Shown one piece after another: positions 19,235 to 28,806 of a stretch of 58,437 nucleotides of DNA (position 1 is its first letter; every line of letters starts with the position of its first letter). Where the stretch lies: NCBI GenBank assembly GCA_945900945.1, contig CAMDKL010000013.1, positions 1-58,437 of the forward strand. The letters run 5' to 3'. The notes under the pieces are model-generated. The model saw only the letters and a list, made by a program, of their open reading frames with translations. It searched no databases and had not been told where the DNA came from. A program made the translations under genes and the position numbers. The stretch comes from Pirellula staleyi DSM 6068. GTDB taxonomy: Bacteria > Planctomycetota > Planctomycetia > Pirellulales > Pirellulaceae.

Positions 19235-21013
19235 CTACTTCAAAATCATGTCCTCTACCGTCTTGCCTCCTGGAATCATTGGCAACACATGCTCTTGGAA
19301 TGGAACCTCCACGTCCAATACAAACGGACCTGGGTAGCTGATCATCTCTTGCAATGCCGCTTCCAAATCTCTCTTCCTGCTAACTGTTGCGGCACCACAG
19401 CCGTATCCTTTAGCAATTTGCACAAAGTTTGGATAGCGCTTCGAGGCATAGGAATGAGCAACGGTCGAACCTGCTCCACGAGCCTCCTCGTCATCGATTG
19501 GGCCCAAATAAGTATGTGCCCGGTTGGAGCCTTCGAAACGATCCTCCCACTGAACTACCATGCCGAGGTGTTGATTGTTCAGTAGCAAGACTTTCACGGG
19601 CAGTTTTTCACAAAACAGGGTAGCCAACTCTTGGATGTTCATTTGGAACGAGCCGTCGCCATCTATGTCGATTACCAACGCGTCCGGGTGGGCTGCTTGG
19701 ATTCCCATGGCAGCTGGCAGTCCGAATCCCATGGTCCCGAGTCCGCTGCTGCTCATCCAAGTTCGCGGCTTTCGAAACTGAAAGAACTGAGCGGCCCACA
19801 TTTGATGCTGGCCAACTCCAACCGAAACAAATGTATCGCGATCCTGGGTCATTTTCGACAAAGTTCGAATCGCGTGCTGCTGGAGAATTCCATCAAACGA
19901 TTCGTCGTACGCAAACGGATGCTTAGCCTTTTGCGCTTTGCAAGTTGCAAGCCAGGCCGAAATGTCGTCCGGTTTCTCAACAATTTTGTTCAGTTCCGTC
20001 AACGCATACTTAATATCGCTTCGCACGGATATGTGTGCAACTTTGTTTTTGTTCAACTCCGATGCATCAATGTCGACATGGATGATCTTTGCGTTCTTGG
20101 CAAATGAAGCCTTATTTCCAGTCACTCTATCATCGAATCGTACACCCAACGCGATGAGGAGATCGCAATCTCGAACCGAATAGTTGGCGTAAGCACTGCC
20201 ATGCATGCCAAGCATATCCAGCGACAGCGGTCCATCCGCCGGATACAGCCCGAGGCCCATCACGGTCATCGTGATTGGGATGCCTGTTTTCTCAATCAAC
20301 TCACGTAGCTCAAGGTGCGCCTCGCCGGTCACAACTCCGCCACCGCAATATAGGATTGGACGCTTGCTGTGCTTAATGGCCGCAGCGATTTGTCGGATCT
20401 GTTCCGCTTTGGCATTTGGATGCTTGGAGGGTTGGTAGCCTGGCAAATTCATTGGCACATCCCAATCCACTTCGCAGCTACTCATCTGAATATCCTTGGG
20501 CATGTCCACCAGAACCGGCCCCGGGCGGCCTGTGGTCGCAATATGGAACGCTTCCTTCATAACCCGCGGAACATCTTCCACTTTGGTTACCAAATAGTGG
20601 TGCTTGGTAATACCCCGGCAAACCTCGACGATCGGCGTCTCTTGAAATGCATCGGTCCCAATGACCCCCGTTGGAACCTGGCCTGTAATCGCCAAAAGAG
20701 GGATGCTGTCGAGTTTCGCATCCGCAATACTCGTCACCAAATTGGTTGCTCCAGGACCGCTCGTTGCCATGACCACGCCAATTTTCCCAGTCGATCGTGC
20801 GTATCCCTGCGCTGCAAACGCTCCACCTTGCTCATGGCGAGGGAGTATCGTTCGAAGACGGTCTTCGTACCGAGTGAGAGCCTGATGCATCGGCATACTG
20901 CATCCACCAGGGTAGGCAAAAATGACTTCTACCCCATGGTCCACCAGGGATTTCACAACAATTTCGGCACCAGTCATGACGGTCGTGGATTTGCGGTTGG
21001 AAACGGAAGCCAT
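19235..21013 (-). CDS. ilvB: Acetolactate synthase, large (catalytic) subunit
   Basis: A 592-residue thiamine diphosphate enzyme that makes acetolactate or acetohydroxybutyrate, the first common step of branched-chain amino acid synthesis. The N-terminal domain has IFAYPGG and the catalytic Glu in [18 protein letters not shown] (Glu61). The central domain has the FAD-type region, and the C-terminal domain carries the ThDP motif [37 protein letters not shown] is also conserved. Length is normal. No small regulatory subunit gene (ilvN) is adjacent. The next gene downstream is NfeD-like. A 485-base upstream region separates it from the divergent kinase gene. Confidence 0.95.
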   Translation of the reverse strand: MASVSNRKSTTVMTGAEIVVKSLVDHGVEVIFAYPGGCSMPMHQALTRYEDRLRTILPRHEQGGAFAAQGYARSTGKIGVVMATSGPGATNLVTSIADAKLDSIPLLAITGQVPTGVIGTDAFQETPIVEVCRGITKHHYLVTKVEDVPRVMKEAFHIATTGRPGPVLVDMPKDIQMSSCEVDWDVPMNLPGYQPSKHPNAKAEQIRQIAAAIKHSKRPILYCGGGVVTGEAHLELRELIEKTGIPITMTVMGLGLYPADGPLSLDMLGMHGSAYANYSVRDCDLLIALGVRFDDRVTGNKASFAKNAKIIHVDIDASELNKNKVAHISVRSDIKYALTELNKIVEKPDDISAWLATCKAQKAKHPFAYDESFDGILQQHAIRTLSKMTQDRDTFVSVGVGQHQMWAAQFFQFRKPRTWMSSSGLGTMGFGLPAAMGIQAAHPDALVIDIDGDGSFQMNIQELATLFCEKLPVKVLLLNNQHLGMVVQWEDRFEGSNRAHTYLGPIDDEEARGAGSTVAHSYASKRYPNFVQIAKGYGCGAATVSRKRDLEAALQEMISYPGPFVLDVEVPFQEHVLPMIPGGKTVEDMILK

Positions 21014-21498
21014 TTGCTTTCTCTCCTGGAACTGTTATTCGAACAGTTGAAAATTAGTTTAACGGAAAATGCTTCATGGGGTTGAGCCATGAAACGTTGT
21101 TTTAGAGAGGAATTCTCAATGCGATCAATGACCAAGAAGTATAGCACGGGGTTCATTCGTCGTCGATTGAACACTTTGTCCCATTCCTCTCCTCCATCCG
21201 GAAGGCTCCTAACTGGTTCCATGTGAATGGACGAGAGCAGGCTGTTTTTTCAGCGGAGTTTTGGAGTCGCGGAGATCAGCCCGGAATCAATTAGACGATC
21301 AGCAGGCCGATGAGTACCAGTCCCAATCGCTTATTACGAATCATAGAGAGAATAGGGAGCTTTTATAAATTTCTCTAATACCAAAGCTGATGCAAAGTTG
21401 AAATCTGTCCAGAACGTCAATTCAGTGTTTTGACAGGCTGAAAATCTATCCCACGGTATACTAATTTTCTCACCCTTTTGAGTTCGTAATCTGGAATT
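21014..21498. other. 485-base divergent intergenic region between ilvB and the kinase gene
   Basis: It holds the 5' leaders of two divergent genes. Near ilvB, TTCATGG (21073-21079) can pair with CCATGAA (21087-21093) to form a small hairpin in the leader. No convincing leader peptide rich in Ile, Leu or Val codons, and no T-box, was recognised. A likely -10 box for the kinase gene is listed separately. Confidence 0.5.
21430..21462 (+). promoter_or_regulatory. Possible promoter of the kinase gene
   Basis: TTGACA at 21430-21435 and a strong TATACT at 21457-21462 lie 37 bases ahead of the coding start. The spacing of 21 bases is too long for a textbook sigma70 promoter, so the -10 box may work without this -35 element. 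Confidence 0.35.
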
Positions 21499-24400
21499 TT
21501 GGCGGTACGCTACACAGTGCAAATAGATGGCTATCAATTAGTAAAGCCGCTTGAAAGTTCTGGCCACTTTCAAAGCTTTTTGGCGGCCAAGGCCGAAGAA
21601 CCATTTCGAATCATACGTTTCTTGCGGTCAGAAAATCCACTCTCGCAGGAGGATTTTAAGGACACCATCGAATGTATTCGAAGATCCGTTCTGGTCTTTC
21701 ACAAAAGTGTTTTGCCTATTTCGATCGTCGAGGACTCTGGACACGTATTCGTGACCGCGACTCCATCGTGCCATGGATCGAACCTGGACTCGCAGAAACC
21801 TGATGCCGAAACCATCCTCCCTACCCTGCTCGAATTGGCCGAAGCACTTTTGGCTACTCATCGCATTGGCTTGGCGCATGGTTGTCTTCACCCCAAGGCA
21901 ATCTATTGGTCAGGTTCTCGTTCCTTACAACCGGAACTCCCCCAGAACAGCACGATCGCAATCGATCTTTTGGACGGTTCGCTAAACAACAATCTGCGTG
22001 ACCGGCGAGTCGGGGCACTCGCCCTTGCTAACGATGTGCATTCGTTTGGCATACTCATCCGGGATCTACTGAGAAGTGACGCGCCGCGAACCCACGAATC
22101 AGGCAGAATCGATGCTCTGATGGAAGAGATGCTCCTAGCTGACTGGACCAGTCGCCCAACGATGGATGAAATTGCGAAACGATTGCAAGTGATCGTCGCT
22201 TCCGATCTGTCTCACCCTTTCATCGTTCCAGGGAATTCAAATTCGCAAGCGAGCGACTTGGTTTCGAATCCCAACGACACGGGCAACAATGCTACTCAAG
22301 AAATTCCGGCGTTTGTCGCAGAATCGATGGCTAAAGAATTGATGGTCCCCGCCAACATGCCTGCGCTAGGACGCTTTTCGATCCAACGCTCACTTGGCGA
22401 AGGTGGTATGGGGGCAGTGTTTTTAGGTCGAGATCGAAGCAACGATGAGTTGGTGGCAATCAAAGTTCTTTCCGAACGGATGGCCAAAGACGAAAAGGCG
22501 TCGCGGCGATTCGCAAAAGAAGCGAGAATGATGTCCACGGTTGATCACCCTGCAATCGCTCGACTCATCGAATTCAATCACGCCGGCGATACCATGTATA
22601 TAGCAATGGAGTATGTGGCCGGAGGAAGTTTGGCGGACTTCACACGGACTCAGCAACCGCTAAAGGAATCTCTGGTCGTGGGCGCCATTGCTGACGCCGC
22701 TCGTGGATTGCACGTAGCCCACCAAATGGGCATGGTACACCGCGATATCAAGCCCGCAAATTTGTTGCTTAGTGCACGGGGTGAACGCTCGTTTCAAACC
22801 GGCAGTGTGGATACATCGGAAAGCGAGCCGTTGATCAAAGTTGCCGACTTCGGCTTGGCAAAGCATTTCGAGGCAACCGAGTCTCTGGCGATGACGCAAT
22901 CCGGAATGATAATGGGGACTCCGTACTACATGGCGCCTGAGCAATGCCGCGGCGAAGAAATTAGCCCTGCAACGGATGTTTACGCACTCGGCATTACCCT
23001 GTTTCAATGCTTGACTGGTCGAGTTCCATTTGATGCTCAATCACCCATCGAAATTTTTCGATTGCATTGCGACGCACCCATCCCAAAGTTGCGTTCACAT
23101 GGCGGAGCCACCAGCGATGCTATTCAGGAAGTTATCGAAAAATGCTTGGCCAAAAATTCGAACGCACGCTATCAAAATGCAGGCGAACTTTTGCAGGATC
23201 TCGAGGGCCTGCTTACTGGTACGCGTACATCGATTCTATTGCACCCTGCCGTTCCAGAGATAAACGTCCACGGTCTTTTGCGTTATCAATTCCAATGGAA
23301 AATGCGATCGTCCCCTGAAGCACTATGGCCCTATGTTTCCAATACCGACCGAGTGAATAGCGCAATTGGTTTGCCCGCAGTTCGATACAAAACGATTCAG
23401 GATCCCAAGCTTGGGATGCGACGGATCGCGACAGTGCGAGCCATGGGGATAACCATGGAGTGGGAGGAACATCCCTACGAATGGATCGAAGGGCGCCGCC
23501 TGAGCGTATTGCGGCAATTTCGAAGCGGTCCGTTTTACTGGTTTACCAATATCGTTGAACTCAATCCGCAGTCGGACGGCGGAACCCTCATAGTACAAAC
23601 TTTGCAGATGGTGCCCAGAAACTTTATGGGCAAAATATTTGCTCGCTTTCAAATCGGCAACAAGTCGGAGCGAAACTTTGGTCGCGTTTACGAAAAAATA
23701 GACGAGTATCTGCAGTCCCACTCCAACAACAGCACCGTTTCTAATGCCTTTGCCGCTTCGAAGATTATTACGCGGGAGCAGAAACGCCGATTGAGCGAAC
23801 GGTTTTCGAGAGTGCGATCGAGTGCCAAAACCATCGATCCGAAAATACTCGATACGCTTGAGCAATACCTCGAGTTTGCAAGCGATCTGGAGGTGGCCCG
23901 CCTGCGACCCTTGGCCTTTGCGGAGCGATTTGGGTTAAAGCCAGAGGAAGTTGTCGAGGTGTGTTTGCTGGCAGCTCGAGAAGGGGTACTCATATTGCTT
24001 TGGGATATTCTCTGCCCGACATGTCGAATTCCATCGGACGTCATGGAAACTCTAAAGGGTCTTGCGGATCATGGGCATTGTGAATCATGCAACGCCGACT
24101 ACGAACTTGATTTTGCCCAAAGCATCGAGTTGATTTTTCGAGCACATCCTGAGGTTCGCGTCTCCGAAACACGCACTTACTGTGTTGGTGGTCCCGCGTT
24201 TTCCTCGCACGTCGTCGCGCAAGTGCGACTTCAAGCGGATGAACGCCTCAATTTGCAGCTTCGCATGAGCGATGGCCAGTATCGATTACGAGGCCCTCAG
24301 CTACCTTACGTAGTAGATTTTCGAGTGGCAACCAGCGGTCGTGTTGGTCGTTGGGATGTTGATCTTGCTCGTCCGGTAGCCAAGCATGACATTCCGACTC

Positions 24401-25083
24401 TGCGGAGTGGCGAGCAAGTTCTCTCGTTTTTGAATTCGCATTCAGACCCCCGCCAAATACGCATTGAACGCCTTTCGTCGCGCGCTGACGCACTCACAGC
24501 GGCGGATGCGGCTCGACTACCCGTTTTTCGCGAATGGTTTCCAGACGAGGTGTTGTCCCCCGGACAGTTGGTTAGCTTGACTACCGTCACACTTTTGGGA
24601 TGCCAAATTGCTGACGCGGTGCAGCTCTACGCAACGCTTTCCGATCAAGCAGCTTGCTCTCAAATATTGCGACACCTGCAAAACATGGCCAGTATCGTGG
24701 CAAGCAATAGCGGCTGCGTGATCAAGACGATGAACGACGGCTTGAACACGGTTTTCCCGAGCACGAGCAATGCAATCGCTGCCGCAACGCAAATCGCCAA
24801 GTCTTCCATAGAATGGAATGTCTCGATCAAGCAGGCGATTCACCAAGGCTCTGCGATTGTTGCCACGATTAACGATCGTTTGGACTATTTCGGCGAAACA
24901 CCCCAGTTTTTGGAGGAACTATTGCAACGGTCATTGCCGAACGAACTGTGGATGTCGGACCAAAGCTGGAACGATTCGAATGTTTCATCCACGTTGCAAC
25001 GGTTCTGGGAAGTTCAAATGGAACCGTCATTGGCGAGCTGGCCAAAATGGAACCTCATGCGAGCGAAGTATCTTGGAAGCTAA
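21499..25083 (+). CDS. Multidomain Ser/Thr protein kinase: pseudokinase-kinase-SRPBCC-DUF5939-pseudocyclase
   Basis: A 1194-residue protein starting at a TTG. Residues about 8-232 look like a degenerate kinase: the catalytic-loop HRD reads HGC (127-129) and DFG is replaced by DLLDG. Residues about 292-575 are an intact kinase with GEGGMG (301-306), Lys322, HRDIKPAN (414-421), DFG (450-452) and GTPYYMAPEQ. Residues about 590-740 resemble an SRPBCC lipid/ligand-binding domain. Residues about 780-960 resemble DUF5939, a domain usually attached to adenylate cyclases, here with a four-Cys zinc-ribbon pattern (CPTC 839-842, CESC 861-864). Residues about 1015-1165 look like a class III cyclase homology domain that lacks the first metal-binding Asp (LLGCQIADA). 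No membrane segment is evident. It is probably a cytoplasmic signalling scaffold. Confidence 0.8.
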   Translation: MAVRYTVQIDGYQLVKPLESSGHFQSFLAAKAEEPFRIIRFLRSENPLSQEDFKDTIECIRRSVLVFHKSVLPISIVEDSGHVFVTATPSCHGSNLDSQKPDAETILPTLLELAEALLATHRIGLAHGCLHPKAIYWSGSRSLQPELPQNSTIAIDLLDGSLNNNLRDRRVGALALANDVHSFGILIRDLLRSDAPRTHESGRIDALMEEMLLADWTSRPTMDEIAKRLQVIVASDLSHPFIVPGNSNSQASDLVSNPNDTGNNATQEIPAFVAESMAKELMVPANMPALGRFSIQRSLGEGGMGAVFLGRDRSNDELVAIKVLSERMAKDEKASRRFAKEARMMSTVDHPAIARLIEFNHAGDTMYIAMEYVAGGSLADFTRTQQPLKESLVVGAIADAARGLHVAHQMGMVHRDIKPANLLLSARGERSFQTGSVDTSESEPLIKVADFGLAKHFEATESLAMTQSGMIMGTPYYMAPEQCRGEEISPATDVYALGITLFQCLTGRVPFDAQSPIEIFRLHCDAPIPKLRSHGGATSDAIQEVIEKCLAKNSNARYQNAGELLQDLEGLLTGTRTSILLHPAVPEINVHGLLRYQFQWKMRSSPEALWPYVSNTDRVNSAIGLPAVRYKTIQDPKLGMRRIATVRAMGITMEWEEHPYEWIEGRRLSVLRQFRSGPFYWFTNIVELNPQSDGGTLIVQTLQMVPRNFMGKIFARFQIGNKSERNFGRVYEKIDEYLQSHSNNSTVSNAFAASKIITREQKRRLSERFSRVRSSAKTIDPKILDTLEQYLEFASDLEVARLRPLAFAERFGLKPEEVVEVCLLAAREGVLILLWDILCPTCRIPSDVMETLKGLADHGHCESCNADYELDFAQSIELIFRAHPEVRVSETRTYCVGGPAFSSHVVAQVRLQADERLNLQLRMSDGQYRLRGPQLPYVVDFRVATSGRVGRWDVDLARPVAKHDIPTLRSGEQVLSFLNSHSDPRQIRIERLSSRADALTAADAARLPVFREWFPDEVLSPGQLVSLTTVTLLGCQIADAVQLYATLSDQAACSQILRHLQNMASIVASNSGCVIKTMNDGLNTVFPSTSNAIAAATQIAKSSIEWNVSIKQAIHQGSAIVATINDRLDYFGETPQFLEELLQRSLPNELWMSDQSWNDSNVSSTLQRFWEVQMEPSLASWPKWNLMRAKYLGS

Positions 25084-25156
25084 TTTTTAACCGATCGTAG
25101 CGATTGCGAAGATCGCGGGCATCATTCTAGACCGAGTGTCCGTTAACCATGAAATT

Positions 25157-27385
25157 TCATTCCTCGCGTTGTCGCCTTAATCCCATCCCGACAACAAGAA
25201 GAACCAAGCACAAAATCCCAAAAGGAATGAGCGAGATCCAATCCAATGTTGGTGCCAAGCGTTCCAGATTAATCGCTTCCAACCATTGTTTCTTGAAATT
25301 CATGAACGAGATCAGAACCGCAGCAATAGCACCACCAGCGATATAGCCAGAACTCAATAATACTGCGGGGCTCGAGTCATCTTCGCTACCCGGTTTGTTA
25401 CCTCTCCACTTGTCGACTGCCATGCGAATCATTCCTCCCAGGAAAATCGGTGTGGAAGCCGCAAGGGGGAGATAAACACCGACAGCGAATGGCAAGCTCG
25501 GAACGCAGCTTAATTCAAGAGTGAAGGCAATCAGGGCTCCAATCAATACCAAACCCCATGGCAGTCGTCTGTCCAAGATCCCATCGATGATAAGTTGCAT
25601 TAAGACCGTCTTGGGAGCGTCGAACTTGCTTGCTTTGACGTCCTTGCCGTCATCATCAACGGTCAAGATTCCATTTATTCCAGGATCTACAAAATAGATG
25701 GGCTTGCCTGCGTCGTTGAGCAAGTACCGTCCCGGAGGTAGTGGGGCATCACGTTCCGTTCGTCCGACATTGAGAACATAGTATTTGGAGGAATCGGAAG
25801 TAGAGTAAGGTCCCGAACGCACGTGATCCTGTGGCAAACCTTGAACGTTGATAACTACGTTGGCGTGCGGCTCTACCGATTTTTTGCTGTAAGTTGAATT
25901 GGCCTCATTCATGGCAATCAAAACAAGACCGACAACCAACGCTGACGTCAACGCTCCAATTAAAATGCTCAGCTGCTGTGCCCGAGGAGTTGCTCCAACA
26001 ATATGCCCTACCTTAAGAGCCTGAGCTGTGCTCCCACCGTTGGCCGCAGCCACACAGACGACTCCTGCAATCGTAAGGGCTGTCAGCTTTATTTCTTTGT
26101 TGATCGTCGCCACACCTAACCACTCAAGCCCCAAAAGCATCAGACAGGTCAAAAGCAAAGTCGCGACCGTCATTCCAGAGATGGGATTCGAGGATGAACC
26201 AATCTCGCCCGTCAAACGGGAGGAAACCGTAACGAACAAGAAACCGAAGATTACAATCATGGCGGCCCCAGCCATACCTGTGTAACCAAATCCCAGACCT
26301 AATTGAGGGACTGCCATTAAACCTAATACCAATAGCAGACTACCCACAACAACAAATGGCAAGGGTATGTCGCGATCGGTCCTTCGATTGGCCGAGATCG
26401 ATTTATCCTTCGCAGCAAAGAGTTCCCGCAAGCTCGTGATAATCGCGTTGAAGATTGTTGGCAAAGCTTTTAACATGCTTATGATGCCGCCCGTAGCAAC
26501 CGCTCCGGCACCAATATACAAAATATAATTAGAGCGAATGGCGGATGCATTCATGTCACGAATCAATGTAGTGCCGGGTGCCAGCGGAGACTCCAATCCT
26601 TCGCCAAAGAAAACGATCAAGGGACTTAGAACGAGATAGGCAAGAACACCGCCCGCAACCATGATGCTGGCGATGCGCGGTCCTATAATATATCCGACTC
26701 CTAGCAACGAGGGAGACAGTTCGATACTGACTGTAGCTCCCTTGAGTCCTACCGTCTTCCCTGCTACATCCAAGTAGTGCAAAGCAAACGCGACTGCATC
26801 TTTCCATAAATGCAACGCTTGCATCAAGAACTGGTATAGGAACCCTAGTCCGAACCCAAAAAAGACCATGGTTGCCGTCGCCCCACCCTTTTCGCCAGCC
26901 AGCAAAACCTCTGCGCATGCCTTGCCTTCAGGGAATGTCAAAATGCCATGCTGCTTCACGATAAACGCTTGTCGAAGCGGAATCATCAACAAGATCCCTA
27001 GCAGACCGCCAAAAACGCTAACCGTCATAACGCGAACCACATCAATGTCGAATCCGAGCAGTAGCAATGTGGGCATGATCAGACCAACTGCGAATGCCAG
27101 CGATTCTCCAGCGGAACCGGTTGTTTGTACAATATTGTTCTCCAAAATTGTCGTCTTGCGAAATCCCGTGACCCTGGATATCGCCCGAAAGAGTGTGATA
27201 GACAAGACTGCAACTGGAATTGAAGCAGAGACAGTCAGTCCAACCTTGAGGACCAAGTACATTGAAGACGCGCCGAAAACGATTCCCAACAACGCGCCCA
27301 TGACGATCGGAAACCAAGTAAACTCGGGAATATTGACTTCGTCCGAGATATACGGTTTATGCTCCGAAACGTTACTTTCACTCAT
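25157..27385 (-). CDS. OPT family oligopeptide transporter
   Basis: About 742 residues from the ATG at 27385 (MSESNVSEHKPY). A longer frame starting at 27499 seems unlikely. Polytopic membrane protein with at least fourteen hydrophobic segments. Diagnostic segments include EFTWFPIVMGALLGIVFGASSMYLVLKVGLT, FPEGKACAEVL, GEIGSSSNPISGM and AANGGSTAQALKVGHIVGATPRAQQ, all typical of the bacterial OPT family, which imports small peptides or metal-chelate complexes. Between residues of about 505 and 590 there is a long hydrophilic loop including PPGRYLLNDAGKP, commonly seen in bacterial members. Convergent with the kinase gene, with 73 bases between the stops. Confidence 0.9.
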   Translation of the reverse strand: MSESNVSEHKPYISDEVNIPEFTWFPIVMGALLGIVFGASSMYLVLKVGLTVSASIPVAVLSITLFRAISRVTGFRKTTILENNIVQTTGSAGESLAFAVGLIMPTLLLLGFDIDVVRVMTVSVFGGLLGILLMIPLRQAFIVKQHGILTFPEGKACAEVLLAGEKGGATATMVFFGFGLGFLYQFLMQALHLWKDAVAFALHYLDVAGKTVGLKGATVSIELSPSLLGVGYIIGPRIASIMVAGGVLAYLVLSPLIVFFGEGLESPLAPGTTLIRDMNASAIRSNYILYIGAGAVATGGIISMLKALPTIFNAIITSLRELFAAKDKSISANRRTDRDIPLPFVVVGSLLLVLGLMAVPQLGLGFGYTGMAGAAMIVIFGFLFVTVSSRLTGEIGSSSNPISGMTVATLLLTCLMLLGLEWLGVATINKEIKLTALTIAGVVCVAAANGGSTAQALKVGHIVGATPRAQQLSILIGALTSALVVGLVLIAMNEANSTYSKKSVEPHANVVINVQGLPQDHVRSGPYSTSDSSKYYVLNVGRTERDAPLPPGRYLLNDAGKPIYFVDPGINGILTVDDDGKDVKASKFDAPKTVLMQLIIDGILDRRLPWGLVLIGALIAFTLELSCVPSLPFAVGVYLPLAASTPIFLGGMIRMAVDKWRGNKPGSEDDSSPAVLLSSGYIAGGAIAAVLISFMNFKKQWLEAINLERLAPTLDWISLIPFGILCLVLLVVGMGLRRQREE

Positions 27386-27945
27386 GCTGTGAACCCAGTT
27401 TAGTTGGTCGTTTGAATTGGAAAAAGAGCCACGCAGATTGTGACTCTTTTCCTCGCAGCTCGCAACCATAGCCCTCATTTGCTCTACAATTCGCGACAAT
27501 ATTATCTTTTACAGAATAGAAGAACAAAAAAAGGATCAAAGCTAGCAACAGGAGTATCGTACTGTTCTTAGTCTTGAATGGACGAAAGGATTTAGCCATG
27601 GGCATCAGCCCATGGTCCGCGTGGCATCATGGTTTGAAAGTCCCAATGGGACGACATGAAGTCGCCAAATACCCAAATGCAAGGATCGCGCATGTCGTCT
27701 TTTCAGGACTTCGGCGATGGTGGCCCACAAGTCCGTGGTGCTTTCGTCCAAGGCTAGTGCCTGCCGCCGCTTTGCAGCTAGTCGCAATGTCGCAAAACGC
27801 ACTTTCACAAGCAATTCAATCGTACATGTCGAAAAATTTCTGAAGAACCTGTGCTTGACTTCCACACGAACTGCGCGGCGCGTTAGACTCTATTGACGAG
27901 TTCAAAACAACGTACACCTGTCTGCACAAGAATGGAGTCTCTATC
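27386..27945. other. Intergenic region with palindromic repeat cluster
   Basis: No convincing gene. An 86-codon frame on the minus strand across 27605-27865 shows no recognisable motif and runs through the palindromes. The region holds the palindrome cluster listed separately and the leader of the CsrA-fusion gene. Confidence 0.5.
27596..27699. repeat. REP-like palindrome cluster
   Basis: Three nested or adjacent inverted repeats stand within about 100 bases: CCATGGGC-ATCA-GCCCATGG (27596-27615, an 8-bp stem with a 4-nt loop), GTCCCAATGGGAC (27640-27652, 6-bp arms around one base), and GACGACATG (27650-27658) pairing with CATGTCGTC (27691-27699). The arrangement is like dispersed REP/MITE-type repeats found between genes. 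Confidence 0.75.
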
Positions 27946-28806
27946 TTGTTGATCTTAGGTCGCCGAATCAATCAATCTATCGTGTTTCCAAATTGTGGAA
28001 TCACCGTTCGCATTCTTGACGTGAACGGTCGCGTTGCCAAAATCGGCATCGAAGCGCCCCGAAGCGTCGAAATCATGCGAGGTGAACTTGCCATGTCAAC
28101 TCGCAGCAGCAATTCTTCCGTCCCAACAGTTGATAGCCATTCCGTTGGTTACGAACAAAGCAATGCACCGGAATGCGAATTGCCGGTAATGCAATTGGCC
28201 CAGCGGCTAGACGATATCAAAGCCAGCCTCCATTTGTTTCAGCAACGTCGTGCGGCTGGCGATGAAATGGGTGCCGATCGGGTGCTCGGAGAACTACTAA
28301 ATGATATTGCTCATTTGGACTCAGATTGGCTCAAGGGACCAACCGACTCACACAACCGATTTGGAACATCGAATCCGCAGTTGGTTTCGGAATCGAAGAC
28401 GAACTACCAATTTAGTCAGTTCGCAAATCCACTTCAAATTCTCGTCGTGAATGAGCCTTGCAACCCGAACGAAATTGCATTGCCTGTTGGGACCTTTCAC
28501 GGATGCCAGATGTTAACAGTAAACAACCACCAGACCGCTTTGAGAGCGATTGCGTCGAACGAACCTTTTCACTACGTAATCTGCAATGGAAGCCCGATAG
28601 CTTTTGACGAATTGGAATTGGTGAGGACAATACGATCAAATCGCCGACTTGATACCACTAAGATTTTTATGACCAGCGTTTCCGTGAATGCCATCGAACA
28701 CTTGGAATTGTCCAACACTTATCATATCGATGGGTGGTTGGCTCGTCCGTTATTGCCGCATGACCTTTGGAAGCACATCGTCGAAAGTGAACAGATTGAA
28801 TCCTAG
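27946..28806 (+). CDS. CsrA-pseudoreceiver fusion protein
   Basis: A 286-residue fusion. Residues 1-50 are a full CsrA domain (MLILGRRINQSI, IGIEAPRSVEIMRGEL). The RNA-contact positions corresponding to Leu4, Arg6 and Arg44 of E. coli CsrA are kept (Leu4, Arg6, Arg45). A Ser-rich linker and a helical segment (about 80-128) follow. Residues about 163-280 resemble a response-regulator receiver, but the acidic pocket reads VVNEP, the phospho-acceptor Asp is Asn214 and the conserved Lys is Arg267, while Thr243 is kept. It therefore probably cannot be phosphorylated. Start is TTG at 27946 with GGAG 8 bases ahead. It overlaps the HAD gene downstream. The receiver assignment is inference, the CsrA domain is clear. 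Confidence 0.8.
   Translation: MLILGRRINQSIVFPNCGITVRILDVNGRVAKIGIEAPRSVEIMRGELAMSTRSSNSSVPTVDSHSVGYEQSNAPECELPVMQLAQRLDDIKASLHLFQQRRAAGDEMGADRVLGELLNDIAHLDSDWLKGPTDSHNRFGTSNPQLVSESKTNYQFSQFANPLQILVVNEPCNPNEIALPVGTFHGCQMLTVNNHQTALRAIASNEPFHYVICNGSPIAFDELELVRTIRSNRRLDTTKIFMTSVSVNAIEHLELSNTYHIDGWLARPLLPHDLWKHIVESEQIES

Noticed and set aside
20369-21085. 238-codon open frame on the plus strand opposite ilvB
   Set aside because: It lies fully antisense to a clear acetolactate synthase gene and shows no family features or composition of a real protein.
27605-27865. 86-codon minus-strand frame in the palindrome region
   Set aside because: It runs through inverted repeats and carries no recognisable motif, so it is unlikely to be a gene.
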